A DNA stretch of 64,000 bases, taken from Agromyces sp. LHK192 (GTDB lineage Bacteria > Actinomycetota > Actinomycetes > Actinomycetales > Microbacteriaceae). How positions within the stretch are numbered: the stretch's first letter is position 1; every line of letters starts with the position of its first letter. A program made the position numbers and the translations under genes. Below are positions 15,915-26,667 of the stretch, one piece after another. A model generated the notes under the pieces. The model was not told the DNA's origin. It worked only from the letters and a program-made list of their open reading frames with translations, and ran no database searches. The stretch covers positions 310,001-374,000 of the forward strand of contig NZ_CP034753.1 of assembly GCF_004006235.1 (NCBI RefSeq), given 5' to 3'.

Positions 15915-15973
15915 TCAGGAGACATCCGGCGATTTCGTCCTGAGCGGCTTCCGATCTCCTGAAATCGGATGTC
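15915..15973. terminator. Complex inverted repeat between convergent genes
   Basis: GACATCC (15921-15927) pairs with GGATGTC (15967-15973) and GATTTC (15931-15936) with GAAATC (15961-15966), making a bulged stem. A competing pair TCAGGAGA (15915-15922)/TCTCCTGA (15955-15962) overlaps it. The site is placed between the convergent amidase and phosphoglucomutase genes. Confidence 0.6.
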
Positions 15974-16006
15974 GCGGCGCCGCAGTGCCGATGAGCCGAG
16001 CGCCGA

Positions 16007-17632
<1,626 letters not shown>

Positions 17633-17638
17633 GCTCCA

Positions 17639-17691
17639 AGTCTGGCACCGCGCGACCCGGTCCGACAGGGACGGAGCGGCCGCCCTATCCT
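17639..17691. promoter_or_regulatory. Divergent leaderless -10 elements (pgm / LuxR)
   Basis: CAGACT on the minus strand (17644-17639) ends 6 bases before the pgm ATG; TATCCT on the plus strand (17686-17691) ends 6 bases before the LuxR ATG. Neither gene has a Shine-Dalgarno sequence. Confidence 0.5.
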
Positions 17692-17697
17692 GAGTCC

Positions 17698-19248
17698 ATG
17701 GCGGCTGCGGAGGCGCCGGGGAACGAGGCAGGCGGGTCTGCGCTCGAGCACGCGCGACGACTCGCCTGGCGGGGCGCGCCCAGCGAGTCGTGGCGCACCG
17801 CGCTCGAGGCCGCCGATCGTGCCCGCGAAGCCGGCGACGTCGAGACGATGGCGCGGGCCGCGCTCGTCGGCCGGCCGCGACACGAGGACCCGGCGCGGCC
17901 CAGGGTGCATGCGCTCGCGAAGGAGGCGCTCGCCCGACTGCCCGCCGGCGACGAGGTGCTGCGCGCCCGCCTCGCCGCGCAGGTCGCTGCGACCGCGGAC
18001 CGCTGGTCGGTGCGCGACTGGCCGAGCGATGCCGCCCGCGCGCTGGCGGAGGCCGAGCGGCTCGGCGACGCCGATGCGATCCTGGACGCACTCCAGGCGC
18101 TGCGGCTCGCGCTCGGCGACCCGCTCCGAAGCTCCGACTGGATCGAGATCGGCGACCGCGCCGTCGCGTTGGGCGTCGGCTCGGGCGACGCCGAGGCGAT
18201 CGCGTGGGGTCGGATGTCGCGCATGGACGCGTTCTGGGTGCAGGGCCGCAGGCTCGACCTCGAGCACGAGTTCGGCGCCCTCGTCGATGAGCTCGGGGAT
18301 CGCCTCGCGCCGCACGCGGTCTGGCAGCTCGAGCTCGTGCGCGCGGCCCTCGCGCTGCACGACGGCGCGTTCGAGGAGGCGCGCCGCCGGGTCGACGCCG
18401 CGACCGGATCGGCCGAGGCCGACGGCGTCGGGGAGGCCCGGTTCTTCGGCATGGTCTTCCACGGCTACCTCGCCAGGTTCACCGGGGTCGTCGACGCGGC
18501 GGACGAGGCGGTGATCCCGTTCGTGCGCGGTGCGATCGAGGGCGGGGTGTTCCTCGCCCACGCCTGGCTGGCGCAGCTGCTGACCCAGGCGGGGCGGCAC
18601 GACGAAGCGGGCCTCGAGTGGGCGATCGTACGGGATCGGATCCGCGACGCCCCGCGGCACGTCCCCGAATGGCTCGTGGCGATGTGCGGCACCGTGCCGG
18701 TCTGCCTCGCCCAGGGCGACCTCGACTTCGCCGCGACCGTCTACGCGGACCTCGTGCCGTACGCCGAACTGCAGGGCATCGGCAACGCGTTCACGCCGTC
18801 GAACGGCCCGGTCAGCCACTACCTGGCACTCCTGGCCGAGGGACTGGGCGACGAGTCCTCGGCCCGGGACCACGCCGAGGACGCGCTTCGCTCGGCCCGC
18901 AGCATGGGCTCGGTCCCGTACCAGGGACTGGCGCACGCGACCCTCGCCCGACTCGGGGTCGCGGCGAGCGCGCACCGCGCCGAGGCGCGCGCGATCGCCC
19001 GGCGGCTGGGGTGGCCGGAGCTCGCCGACGCCGTCGACGCGGATGCCGCATCCTCGACCAGGGGCGGTCTCTCGGCGCGCGAGTTCGAGGTCGCCGGGCT
19101 CGTCGCCGAAGGGCTCAGCAACCGCGAGATCGGGGCGCGCCTCTACCTGTCGGAGCGCACGGTCGAGACGCACATGCGGCACGTCCTCGAGAAGCTCGAG
19201 GTGCGCTCCCGCGTGCAGGTCGCCGCCTGGTACCGCGATCGGTCGTGA
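17698..19248 (+). CDS. LuxR-family transcriptional regulator with helical repeat domain
   Basis: 516 residues. About 1-440 is an all-helical, Ala/Glu/Arg-rich region resembling the TPR-like part of LAL/MalT-type regulators, but no P-loop ATPase is present. Residues about 455-516 are a LuxR/GerE helix-turn-helix ([29 protein letters not shown] then [16 protein letters not shown]). This makes it an ATPase-less relative of LAL regulators. Target genes unknown; divergent from pgm and 111 bases ahead of a membrane protein gene with its own promoter. Confidence 0.85.
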   Translation: MAAAEAPGNEAGGSALEHARRLAWRGAPSESWRTALEAADRAREAGDVETMARAALVGRPRHEDPARPRVHALAKEALARLPAGDEVLRARLAAQVAATADRWSVRDWPSDAARALAEAERLGDADAILDALQALRLALGDPLRSSDWIEIGDRAVALGVGSGDAEAIAWGRMSRMDAFWVQGRRLDLEHEFGALVDELGDRLAPHAVWQLELVRAALALHDGAFEEARRRVDAATGSAEADGVGEARFFGMVFHGYLARFTGVVDAADEAVIPFVRGAIEGGVFLAHAWLAQLLTQAGRHDEAGLEWAIVRDRIRDAPRHVPEWLVAMCGTVPVCLAQGDLDFAATVYADLVPYAELQGIGNAFTPSNGPVSHYLALLAEGLGDESSARDHAEDALRSARSMGSVPYQGLAHATLARLGVAASAHRAEARAIARRLGWPELADAVDADAASSTRGGLSAREFEVAGLVAEGLSNREIGARLYLSERTVETHMRHVLEKLEVRSRVQVAAWYRDRS

Positions 19249-19347
19249 GCCCGGCATCCGGCCCGTTCGGCTGCGGCCCGTTCGGCAGGGGGTGCGGTTC
19301 AGTGGCGCCTCCGCGGTTCCACGGATGCCCCGTCGCGCTGACGCCCG

Positions 19348-19353
19348 TACGTT
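19348..19353 (+). promoter_or_regulatory. -10 element, leaderless start at 19360
   Basis: TACGTT 6 bases before the ATG at 19360, with no Shine-Dalgarno sequence. Confidence 0.5.
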
Positions 19354-19359
19354 CGCGCC

Positions 19360-20016
19360 ATGTCCACGGCAACGATCACTCCATCACTTCAGGCCGTCCG
19401 GGTCGTCCGCCTCGCGGGCGTGCTCACCGTCGTCGCCGCGCTCGTCGGCGCGATCGGCGGGCTCGTGCTGGCCTTCATCCCGCCGGCTCCGGGCGCCGTC
19501 GAGGGCACGTTCGCGTACCCGCTCGACGCCACCGGCCACGCGTTCGCCCAATCGGTGTTCGCGCTCAACCACGTGCTGCTCGCGTTCGGCCTCGTCGCCG
19601 TGACGCTCTCGCCCGAGGCCGCGAAGCGACCGGGCCGGCTCGGCGGCTGGATCGCCGTCGCAGGCATGCTCGCGCTGACCGTCGCGGAGATCTGGGCGAT
19701 CACGCTGGCCGCCGCGCCGTGGCCCTCGGATGCGACGGCCGGCATCGACACCCTGTACGGCCTGTCGAGCATCACGCTCGGCATCGGGCTGGTCCTGCTC
19801 GGCGTCGGCATCCTGCGATCGCGCGATCCGGGGCTCGGCGGGTGGCAGCGGTGGATCACGCTCGTGCTCGGGGCGATGGTGTTCCTCGTCGTCACGCCGG
19901 GGCTCATGCTCGGGTTCGTCGCGGGTCGCCTCGCGCTCGTCGTGTGGATGGTCGCCTGGGCCGTGTTCGGACTCGCGATCGTCCGTCGCGCCGGCCGCCG
20001 GCCGGTGGTCGAGTAG
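19360..20016 (+). CDS. Six-segment membrane protein of unknown function
   Basis: 218 residues, not recognised. About six hydrophobic segments can be seen, starting at roughly 12-38, 55-78, 88-111, 123-146, 160-183 and 187-206. No catalytic motif is apparent. The last residues (PVVE) and the TAG stop are supplied by a dispersed repeat that continues into the intergenic region, so the C-terminus may have been changed by insertion of that repeat. Probable leaderless start. Confidence 0.75.
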   Translation: MSTATITPSLQAVRVVRLAGVLTVVAALVGAIGGLVLAFIPPAPGAVEGTFAYPLDATGHAFAQSVFALNHVLLAFGLVAVTLSPEAAKRPGRLGGWIAVAGMLALTVAEIWAITLAAAPWPSDATAGIDTLYGLSSITLGIGLVLLGVGILRSRDPGLGGWQRWITLVLGAMVFLVVTPGLMLGFVAGRLALVVWMVAWAVFGLAIVRRAGRRPVVE

Positions 20017-20077
20017 GGAGCGCAGCGCACCCGCGGCCCGGTGGTCGAGTAGGGGGCGCAGCGACCGTATCGAGACC
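20002..20077 (+). repeat. Two copies of a dispersed GGTGGTCGAGTAG repeat
   Basis: Copy 1 (20002-20027) and copy 2 (20038-20077) share CCGGTGGTCGAGTAGGG and GCGCAGCG; copy 2 continues with ACCGTATCGAGACC. This resembles an abundant intergenic repeat of Microbacteriaceae and relatives whose complement reads GGTCTCGATACG then CTACTCGACCACC (recalled, not searched). Copy 1 overlaps the end of the membrane-protein gene. Confidence 0.7.
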
Positions 20078-20091
20078 GAACGCCCCCGCCC

Positions 20092-21366
20092 TCAGCCGAT
20101 CGCGCCGTGCACGAGCGTCGCGACCGAGAAGATCGCGAGCCCGGCGAGCGCGCCGACGACCGTGCCGTTGATGCGGATGAACTGGAGGTCGCGGCCGACC
20201 TGCAGCTCGAGCTTCTCGGTCGTCTCGCGGGGGTCCCACCGTTCGACGGTCTCGGTGATGACGCCCGCGATCTCGTGCCGGTACGTGCGCACGACGTAGG
20301 CGGCGGCATCCGTCACCCATTCGTCGACCTTGCCGGCGAGTCGCTCGTCGGCGACGAGCCGAGCGCCGACCTCGATGACCGCCTGGCGCAGCGCGACACG
20401 CAGCTCGCTGTCCGGATCGGCGAGCGCGCGGTCGAGCGTGTCCTTGATGCTCGCCCACGCCTCGCCCGCGAACTCGCGTACGCGCGGGCTCGCGAGGAGG
20501 TCCGCCTTGATCGCCTCGACCTTCGCGATGGTCGCCGGGTCGTGCTGCAGCGAGTCGGCGAACTCGACCAGCCAGCGGTCGATCGCCTGCCGCAGCGGAT
20601 GCCGCGGATCCGCGCGCACCGCCCGCACGAACGCGAGCACCTCCCGGTGCGCGCGGTCGTCGACGAGCCGATCGACGAAGCCGGGCACCCAGCGGGGGAG
20701 CCGCTCGGACACCATCCGCCCGAAGGCCTCCGGATGCGACGCCAGCCAGGCGTCGGCCTTCTCGAGGACGGCGTCGACGGCCGCGCGCTGCTGGTCGGCC
20801 GCGACGAGCCGCTCGCCGACCCGCCCGATGGCCGGACCCCACTCGGGCTCGAACAGGTGCCGCCGCGCGAGCCGCTCGATGACGTCCTCGACGTCGGCGT
20901 CGCCGAGCAGGGTGAGCATGCCGCGCGCGGCGACGGATGCCTCCGCCGTCAGGCGGTCGGCGTTCGCCGGATCCGCGAGCCAACCGCCGAGGCGGCGGGC
21001 GATCCCGACGGAGCGGAGCTTGCCGAGCACGACCTCGTCGGAGAGGAACTCGTGCTCGACGAAGGCGCCGAGCGTGGCGCCGATCTCGTCCTTCCGGGTC
21101 GGGATGATCGCGGTGTGCGGGATCGGCAGGCCGAGCGGCCTGCGGAACAGCGCGGTCACGGCGAACCAGTCGGCGATCGCGCCGACCATCGCGCCCTCGG
21201 CGGCCGCGCGCACGTACGCCAGCCCCGGCACCTGCTCCTGGAGCGCGAACGCGACGCCGAACACGACCGCGGCCAACAGCAGCAGCGAGGTCGCGAGGCG
21301 CTGCATCCTGCGGAGCGCGGCCAGCCGCTCGGCGTCGGTCGGCAGCACCCGGGTCGTGACCGTCAT
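20092..21366 (-). CDS. DUF445 family membrane protein
   Basis: 424 residues (ATG at 21366, chosen for GAGGAGG 6 bases upstream; an in-frame ATG at 21384 is the alternative). One membrane segment near residues 22-42 precedes the family motif EGAMVGAIADWFAVTALFRRP, and then RKDEIGATLGAFVEHEFL. A long helical region with repeated Ala/Asp/Arg segments follows, and a second hydrophobic segment ends the protein. Function of the family is unknown; it includes E. coli YjiN. The gene stands alone, divergent from pheA. Confidence 0.88.
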   Translation of the reverse strand: MTVTTRVLPTDAERLAALRRMQRLATSLLLLAAVVFGVAFALQEQVPGLAYVRAAAEGAMVGAIADWFAVTALFRRPLGLPIPHTAIIPTRKDEIGATLGAFVEHEFLSDEVVLGKLRSVGIARRLGGWLADPANADRLTAEASVAARGMLTLLGDADVEDVIERLARRHLFEPEWGPAIGRVGERLVAADQQRAAVDAVLEKADAWLASHPEAFGRMVSERLPRWVPGFVDRLVDDRAHREVLAFVRAVRADPRHPLRQAIDRWLVEFADSLQHDPATIAKVEAIKADLLASPRVREFAGEAWASIKDTLDRALADPDSELRVALRQAVIEVGARLVADERLAGKVDEWVTDAAAYVVRTYRHEIAGVITETVERWDPRETTEKLELQVGRDLQFIRINGTVVGALAGLAIFSVATLVHGAIG

Positions 21367-21475
21367 CCCGGCCCTCCTCGTCATCGCAACCCCTTCGCCG
21401 CTCCAGCGTCCGGGGCGGACGCCCGCGGCGACGTCCCTGCGCGTCACGCTAGTCGGGTGCCGCGCGGGCGCTGGC

Positions 21476-21481
21476 TAGGCT
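21476..21481 (+). promoter_or_regulatory. -10 element, leaderless start at 21489
   Basis: TAGGCT 7 bases before the ATG at 21489, with no Shine-Dalgarno sequence. Confidence 0.55.
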
Positions 21482-21488
21482 GGCCTGC

Positions 21489-22463
21489 ATGACCGAGCCC
21501 GCCGCGCCGACGCCCGACACCGAAGGGGTCGAGACGTACTCCTACCTCGGACCGGCCGGCACCTTCACGGAGGCGGCGCTCAAGCAGGTGCCCGAGGCGG
21601 TCGGCCGGCACTGGCGATCGGTCAACAACGTGGGCGAGGCGCTCGCCGACGTCACGAGCGGCCGCTCGATCGCGGCGATCATCGCCATCGAGAACTCCAT
21701 CGAGGGCGGCGTCTCGGCCGCGCAGGACGCGCTCGCGACGGTCCCGGGACTGCGCATCGTCGGCGAGTACCTCGTGCCCGTGAACTTCGTGCTCGTCGGC
21801 CGGCCGGGCGCGACCCTCGCCGACGTGCGCACCGTGAACGCCCACCCCGTGGCGTACGCGCAGACCCGCGGATGGCTCGAGCGCAACCTGCCCGACCACG
21901 GCCACATCCCCGCCTCGAGCAACGTGCAGTCGGCGACGTCGCTGTTCGACGCCGACAGCAACGCCGACGCCGCGGTCGCACCTCCCGGCATCGTCGAGCA
22001 GCTCGACGTCGAACTGCTCGCCGAGGGCATCGGCGACAACCCGAACGCGGTCACGCGGTTCGTGCTCGTCAGCCGGTCGCGGGTCATCCCGGTCCGAACG
22101 GGAGCCGACAAGACGAGCCTGATCGTCGAGCTCCCCGACGACGAGCCCGGGTCGCTGCTGGCCATGCTCGAGCAGTTCTCGACGCGCGGCGTCAACATGT
22201 CGCTGCTCGAGTCGCGCCCGATCGGCGACGCGCTCGGCCGGTACCGGTTCGTGATCGACCTCGACGGCCACGTCGAGGACGAACGCGTCGCCGACGCGCT
22301 GCTCGGCCTCCGCCGGTTCAGCCCGAACGTCATCTTCCTCGGCTCGTACCCGCGCGCCGACCGGCGCGAGGTCGAGTACCACTCGAAGTACGACGACGAG
22401 ATCTTCATCGAGGCGCGCGACTGGCTCAGGGGCATCCTGAGCGGCGAGCCGGGCGACGACTGA
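21489..22463 (+). CDS. pheA: Prephenate dehydratase
   Basis: 324-residue cytoplasmic enzyme converting prephenate to phenylpyruvate in phenylalanine synthesis. The catalytic domain (about 17-200) begins with YLGPAGTFTEAAL and includes ENSIEGGV and the essential Thr in the VTRFVLV motif. An ACT regulatory domain follows (about 215-295: DKTSLIVELPDDEPGSLLAML, then SLLESRPIG, the ESRP allosteric motif), so feedback inhibition by phenylalanine is expected. No chorismate mutase domain is fused. Leaderless start. Confidence 0.95.
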   Translation: MTEPAAPTPDTEGVETYSYLGPAGTFTEAALKQVPEAVGRHWRSVNNVGEALADVTSGRSIAAIIAIENSIEGGVSAAQDALATVPGLRIVGEYLVPVNFVLVGRPGATLADVRTVNAHPVAYAQTRGWLERNLPDHGHIPASSNVQSATSLFDADSNADAAVAPPGIVEQLDVELLAEGIGDNPNAVTRFVLVSRSRVIPVRTGADKTSLIVELPDDEPGSLLAMLEQFSTRGVNMSLLESRPIGDALGRYRFVIDLDGHVEDERVADALLGLRRFSPNVIFLGSYPRADRREVEYHSKYDDEIFIEARDWLRGILSGEPGDD

Positions 22464-22526
22464 CGGATGCCCCTCCGCCGCCGCCGTCCGGATCGCTAGG
22501 CTGACGCCACCGGACGGAGGAGCAAC

Positions 22527-23138
22527 GTGGCGGGAACGGCGGGGAACCGATTCGATCCGAGGTACGACGCGCGGTTCCAGCGCGGGTACGAGCCGCCGGT
22601 CGGGGGTGTCGCCGAAGAGGTCGTCGCGACCACGCCGGTCGCAGCCGTGCGCGGAGCGGCGGTGCCGCCCGATGCTGGGCCCCGCGTGGCGGCTCCTGCG
22701 GTGGGAGGGCATGACGATCGGGATGCCTTCACCGAACTGTTCAGAGGCCTCGGTGTGGAGCCGATCAGCGCAGGAACGGCGATGCCACCGACGATGCCGG
22801 CTGACGGCACCGCCGTCTCGGCAGTATCCGCCGTGTGGTCGGCTGCGCCTCACGGCGGTGCGGAAGCCGACGCGCCGCCGATGCCGGTCGCCGGGACGGC
22901 GCCGACCGCCTGGCTGTGGGTCGTGATCGGCGGCGGCGTGCTGTTCATCGCGGTCGGGCTCATCGCCACGTGGAACGTGGCGTACGAGATGCACGGTCAG
23001 ATGGACACGGAGGCCATGGCGGCGCGCCAGATCGTCATGGCGTTCGGACCGGCCGCCGTGCAGGTGGGCGTGCTCGGCCTCGTCGCCGCGCTCCTGGTGT
23101 GGGCGCTGTTCGGCCGGCGACGGCAGGCCGGGCGGTGA
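22527..23138 (+). CDS. Hypothetical membrane protein with long disordered N-terminus
   Basis: 203 residues, not recognised. The first 125 residues are hydrophilic and rich in Ala, Gly, Pro and Val; two hydrophobic segments follow at about 130-152 and 170-194, ending in a basic tail. The GTG at 22527 has GGAGGAG 5 bases upstream. A TAGGCT at 22496-22501 may be its -10 box. The following gene overlaps its stop (GTGA), so both are probably made together. Confidence 0.7.
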   Translation: MAGTAGNRFDPRYDARFQRGYEPPVGGVAEEVVATTPVAAVRGAAVPPDAGPRVAAPAVGGHDDRDAFTELFRGLGVEPISAGTAMPPTMPADGTAVSAVSAVWSAAPHGGAEADAPPMPVAGTAPTAWLWVVIGGGVLFIAVGLIATWNVAYEMHGQMDTEAMAARQIVMAFGPAAVQVGVLGLVAALLVWALFGRRRQAGR

Positions 23139-23491
23139 GCCGCCGAGTCGCGCTCGTCGTGCTCGCCGCGCTCGTCGTCGCGGGAGTCGCGGGCGTGCAG
23201 GCTTCAGTCGACCTGATCTCGGGCTTCCAGGCCTCTTGGAGCGGGGACGAGATGCCCGAGGAGATTCGAGTCGGATTCGCCGCGCAGACATTGGGTTACC
23301 TCGTGCTGGCGCCGGCCTCCGCGCTCCTCGCGGCGGCATCCGGGTTCGCCCTGCTGGTCGTCGGGGCGCGGTCGGTCGCCACCCGCATCGTCGCCGCCCG
23401 GGCCGATGCGCGAACCGGCGCGACCGGCTCAGTCGGCGACGCGGACGATGAGCGCCTTCGGATCGGCGCGGAAGTCCGCGGCGAGCACTGA
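23135..23491 (+). CDS. Small two-segment membrane protein, tail-to-tail overlap
   Basis: 118 residues, not recognised. Two hydrophobic segments at about 4-24 and 50-76 flank a short acidic loop; the C-terminus is charged. GTG start overlapping the previous stop. Its last 63 bases overlap the 3' end of the convergent lipid kinase gene, so the last 20 or so residues are encoded opposite that gene's C-terminus; these residues may be weakly constrained. Confidence 0.65.
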   Translation: MSRRVALVVLAALVVAGVAGVQASVDLISGFQASWSGDEMPEEIRVGFAAQTLGYLVLAPASALLAAASGFALLVVGARSVATRIVAARADARTGATGSVGDADDERLRIGAEVRGEH

Positions 23492-24451
23492 GCCGAACTC
23501 GTCGCCGTCGATCTCGAACTCCTGCGGTTCGCCGTCGACCGTGATCTGCACCCGGCGACCGCGGTGGTACACGACCTCGCGGCGCTTGTTGCCGCCCGTC
23601 AGGTCGAGGAACTGGCGGCCGAGCGCCGAGCGCCGCAGCACCCGGTTCTCCCACGTGACCTTGCGCCAGACGAGCAGCCACCCGAACAGGTTGCGCGGTT
23701 GCAGCACGACGACGTCGAGCTTGCCGTCGTCGACCTCGGCATCGGGGATCAACTCGATGTTGCCCGGCAGGTATCCGAGGTTGGCGACCAGGATGCTCGA
23801 CGCGCGAGGCCGGTGGTGCCTGCCGGTGTCGACCCGGTAGTGCGCCCGGAACGGCTGCGAGTTCGGCAGCGCGCGCAGGCCCGCGTCGACGTACGCGAGC
23901 CATCCGACCCGTTTCTTCAGGTCGGGATTGGTCGCCGCGATCATCGTGGCGTCGATGCCGATGCCCGCCATCACGAGCGACACGTGCGTCTCCTGCGATC
24001 GGTCGGCGCGCAGGATGTCCGCCACGAGCACGTCGACCTCGCGGTCGATCCCCGCGAACGCGATCACGACGGCGTCGCCGAGGTTGTTCACGGGGATGTC
24101 GACGTTCCTGGCGAAGAGGTTGCCGGTGCCCAGCGGCACGATCCCCATCGGCACGCCCGAACCGCGCAGTCCCGCCGCGACCGAGCGGACCGTGCCGTCG
24201 CCCCCGGCCGCGACGACCAGGTCGACGCCCTCGGCGATCGCCTCACGGGCCTGTCCCTTGCCGGGGTCGTCGACCGTCGTGTCGATCCACAGGCTCGGCG
24301 CGAAGCCCTGGCGGTCCTCGGCGTCGGCGACGGCCTGCCGGAGCTGCTCGATGCCCTGCTTCGACGGGTTCGAGATGATCGCCGCCCTCGGCCGGTCGGG
24401 ACGCTCGGAACCAGTCGCCGCCCCGGTCTCGCCGTCTCCCTGTCCGCCCAC
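23429..24451 (-). CDS. Diacylglycerol/lipid kinase family protein
   Basis: 340 residues. Typical DAGK catalytic domain: IISNPSK near the N-terminus, the nucleotide-binding GGDGTVRS at 83-90 and PLGTGNLFAR shortly after; the C-terminal part has the YegS-like beta-sandwich with DGEPQEFEIDGDEF. Predicted to phosphorylate diacylglycerol or a related lipid at the membrane. The GTG at 24451 is preferred because TACCGT (minus strand 24463-24458) ends 6 bases before it, matching the leaderless promoters of this window; an in-frame ATG at 24469 has neither Shine-Dalgarno sequence nor suitable -10 box. Confidence 0.88.
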   Translation of the reverse strand: MGGQGDGETGAATGSERPDRPRAAIISNPSKQGIEQLRQAVADAEDRQGFAPSLWIDTTVDDPGKGQAREAIAEGVDLVVAAGGDGTVRSVAAGLRGSGVPMGIVPLGTGNLFARNVDIPVNNLGDAVVIAFAGIDREVDVLVADILRADRSQETHVSLVMAGIGIDATMIAATNPDLKKRVGWLAYVDAGLRALPNSQPFRAHYRVDTGRHHRPRASSILVANLGYLPGNIELIPDAEVDDGKLDVVVLQPRNLFGWLLVWRKVTWENRVLRRSALGRQFLDLTGGNKRREVVYHRGRRVQITVDGEPQEFEIDGDEFGSVLAADFRADPKALIVRVAD

Positions 24452-24522
24452 GTGGCAACGGTACGCCATCGCGCCCGTCTCGCGAGCGTGGAGGCCCCGG
24501 ATGCGCCGCGGATCGTCCCGAT

Positions 24523-24528
24523 TAGACT
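24523..24528 (+). promoter_or_regulatory. -10 element, leaderless serS start
   Basis: TAGACT 6 bases before the serS GTG, with no Shine-Dalgarno sequence. Confidence 0.55.
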
Positions 24529-24534
24529 TGCTGC

Positions 24535-25800
24535 GTGATCGACCCCGTGCTCCTCCGCGAGAACCCAGACCTGGTCAAGCGTTCGCAGACGATGCGCGGC
24601 GAGTCGACGACGCTCGTCGACGACGCCGTGGCCGCCGACACCGCACGACGCTCCGCGATCTCCGCGTTCGAGACCCTCCGCGCCGAGCAGAACGCCTTCG
24701 GCAAGCAGGTCGCGAAGGCCCCGAAGGACGAGAAGGCCGCGCTCGTCGCGCAGGCGCAGACGCTTGCGGCATCCGTCAAGGCGGCCGATCACCGCGCCGG
24801 CGAGGCCGAGGCGGCGTTCACGGCCGCCCTGCAACGCCTCGGCAACATCGTGATCGACGGCGTTCCGGCCGGCGGCGAGGACGACTACATCGTGCTCCGC
24901 GAGGTCGGCGGTGTGCCCGCGTTCGACTTCGAGCCGCGAGACCACGTGGAGATCGGCGAACGCCTCGACGCCATCGACATGGCCCGCGGTGCGAAGGTCG
25001 CCGGGGCGCGGTTCCACTTCCTGAAGGGCGTCGGCGCGCGACTCGAGCTCGGCCTCATGACGATGGGCCTCGACCGTGCGATCGCCGCCGGGTTCACGCC
25101 GCTGATCACCCCCACGCTGGTGCGCCCCGAGATCATGCAGGGCACCGGGTTCCTCGGCGCGCACGCCGAGGAGGTCTACCACCTGCCCGCCGACGACCTC
25201 TACCTGACGGGCACGAGCGAGGTCGCGCTCGCCGGCTACCACCAGGGCGAGATCGTCGACCTCTCGAACGGACCGCTGCGGTACGCCGGATGGTCGACCT
25301 GCTACCGCCGCGAGGCGGGCAGCCACGGCAAGGACACGCGCGGCATCATCCGCGTGCACCAGTTCAACAAGCTCGAGATGTTCAGCTACGTCGACCCCGC
25401 CGACGCCGCCGAGGAGCACGAGCGGCTCCTCGGCTGGCAGGAGGGCATGCTGCAGTCGCTCGGCCTGTCGTACCGCGTGATCGACACCGCGGCCGGCGAC
25501 CTCGGGTCGAGCGCGGCCCGCAAGTTCGACGTCGAGGCGTGGGTGCCGACCCAGGGCGCGTACCGCGAGCTCACCAGCACGTCGAACTGCACCACCTTCC
25601 AGGCCCGCCGCCTCGACATCCGCCACCGCGGCGAGAACGGGAAGACGTCGCCCGTCGCGACCCTCAACGGCACGCTCGCGACGACCCGCTGGATCGTCGC
25701 GATCCTCGAGACCCACCAGCAGGCCGACGGCTCGGTGGTCGTGCCGGAGGCGCTGCGCGGGTACCTCGGCGGACTCGAGGTGCTCGAGCCGGTCGCATGA
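24535..25800 (+). CDS. serS: Seryl-tRNA synthetase
   Basis: 421-residue class II aminoacyl-tRNA synthetase charging tRNA-Ser. The N-terminal antiparallel coiled-coil arm spans about 25-100, followed by the catalytic core with motif 2 ([15 protein letters not shown]) and motif 3 region ([16 protein letters not shown]). Full length. GTG start with a leaderless promoter. It heads a likely operon with the HAD phosphatase (ATGA overlap). Two tRNA-Ser genes lie 2.3 and 3.8 kb downstream. Confidence 0.97.
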   Translation: MIDPVLLRENPDLVKRSQTMRGESTTLVDDAVAADTARRSAISAFETLRAEQNAFGKQVAKAPKDEKAALVAQAQTLAASVKAADHRAGEAEAAFTAALQRLGNIVIDGVPAGGEDDYIVLREVGGVPAFDFEPRDHVEIGERLDAIDMARGAKVAGARFHFLKGVGARLELGLMTMGLDRAIAAGFTPLITPTLVRPEIMQGTGFLGAHAEEVYHLPADDLYLTGTSEVALAGYHQGEIVDLSNGPLRYAGWSTCYRREAGSHGKDTRGIIRVHQFNKLEMFSYVDPADAAEEHERLLGWQEGMLQSLGLSYRVIDTAAGDLGSSAARKFDVEAWVPTQGAYRELTSTSNCTTFQARRLDIRHRGENGKTSPVATLNGTLATTRWIVAILETHQQADGSVVVPEALRGYLGGLEVLEPVA

Positions 25801-26612
25801 CGGACGGAACCGGCGCGACGCCCTGGCTCGTCGCCCTCGACGTGGACGGCACCGTCATGCACGAGGACGAGTCGATCGACGCGGCCGTCGTCGACGCCGT
25901 CGCATCCGCCGTCGACCGCGGTCACCTGGTGACGCTCGCGACGGGGCGGTCTTGGGCCACGACCGCGCCCGTGCTCGAACGCCTCGACATCCGACCCGAG
26001 TTCGTCGTGTGCGCGAACGGCGCCATCACGATGGGCCGCGACGACCGCGAGCCGGGCGGATACGCACGGGTGCACGTCGAGACCTTCGACCCCACCGACG
26101 TGCTGCAGCGCATCCGCGGGTTCCTCCCTGCCGGACGATTCCTGGTCGAACTGCCCGACGGGTTCCGGCTGTACACCGAGGGCATGAGCGACTGGAACCT
26201 CGACAACGCGCGCGAGGTGACGTTCGACGAACTCCTCGACCAGCGCGCGACCCGCGTGGTGGTCACGAGCGTCGACCACGACCTCGACGAGTTCTTCGCC
26301 ATCGTCGACCGCATGGGGCTGCACCATGTCAGCTACGCCATCGGCTGGACGGCCTGGCTCGACATCGCGCCCGACGGGGTGAACAAGGCGACCGCCCTCG
26401 AGCGAGTGAGGGGCTGGCTCGACGTGCCCCTCGACCGCGTGTTCGTCGCCGGCGACGGCCGCAACGACATCGAGATGTTCACGTGGGCGCGGGCCGCAGG
26501 GCGTGCCGTCGCGATGGGGCAGGCGCCCGACGAGGTGCGACGCGCCGCGGGAGAGTCCACCGGTTCGATCGCGGAGGCCGGTCTCGCGGCCATACTGGAG
26601 ACATTGCCGTGA
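25797..26612 (+). CDS. HAD-superfamily (Cof-type) phosphatase
   Basis: 271-residue hydrolase with the nucleophile motif DVDGT (D15, D17), Thr motif LATGR, and the late motif [10 protein letters not shown] that binds magnesium; the C2B-type cap domain sits in the middle. Cof-type enzymes dephosphorylate sugar phosphates, pyridoxal phosphate or flavins; the substrate here is open. The ATG overlaps the serS stop, and the protein ends 55 bases before the first LCP gene. Confidence 0.9.
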   Translation: MTDGTGATPWLVALDVDGTVMHEDESIDAAVVDAVASAVDRGHLVTLATGRSWATTAPVLERLDIRPEFVVCANGAITMGRDDREPGGYARVHVETFDPTDVLQRIRGFLPAGRFLVELPDGFRLYTEGMSDWNLDNAREVTFDELLDQRATRVVVTSVDHDLDEFFAIVDRMGLHHVSYAIGWTAWLDIAPDGVNKATALERVRGWLDVPLDRVFVAGDGRNDIEMFTWARAAGRAVAMGQAPDEVRRAAGESTGSIAEAGLAAILETLP

Positions 26613-26667
26613 TTCCGCGCCGCTCGCCCACTGCCGCCGGGGTCACATCCGTGGGGGCGGGGGTCGC

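Noticed and set aside
19249..19359. Direct repeat GGCCCGTTCGGC twice before the membrane-protein gene
   Set aside because: Short and close to the composition of the surroundings; no sign of function.
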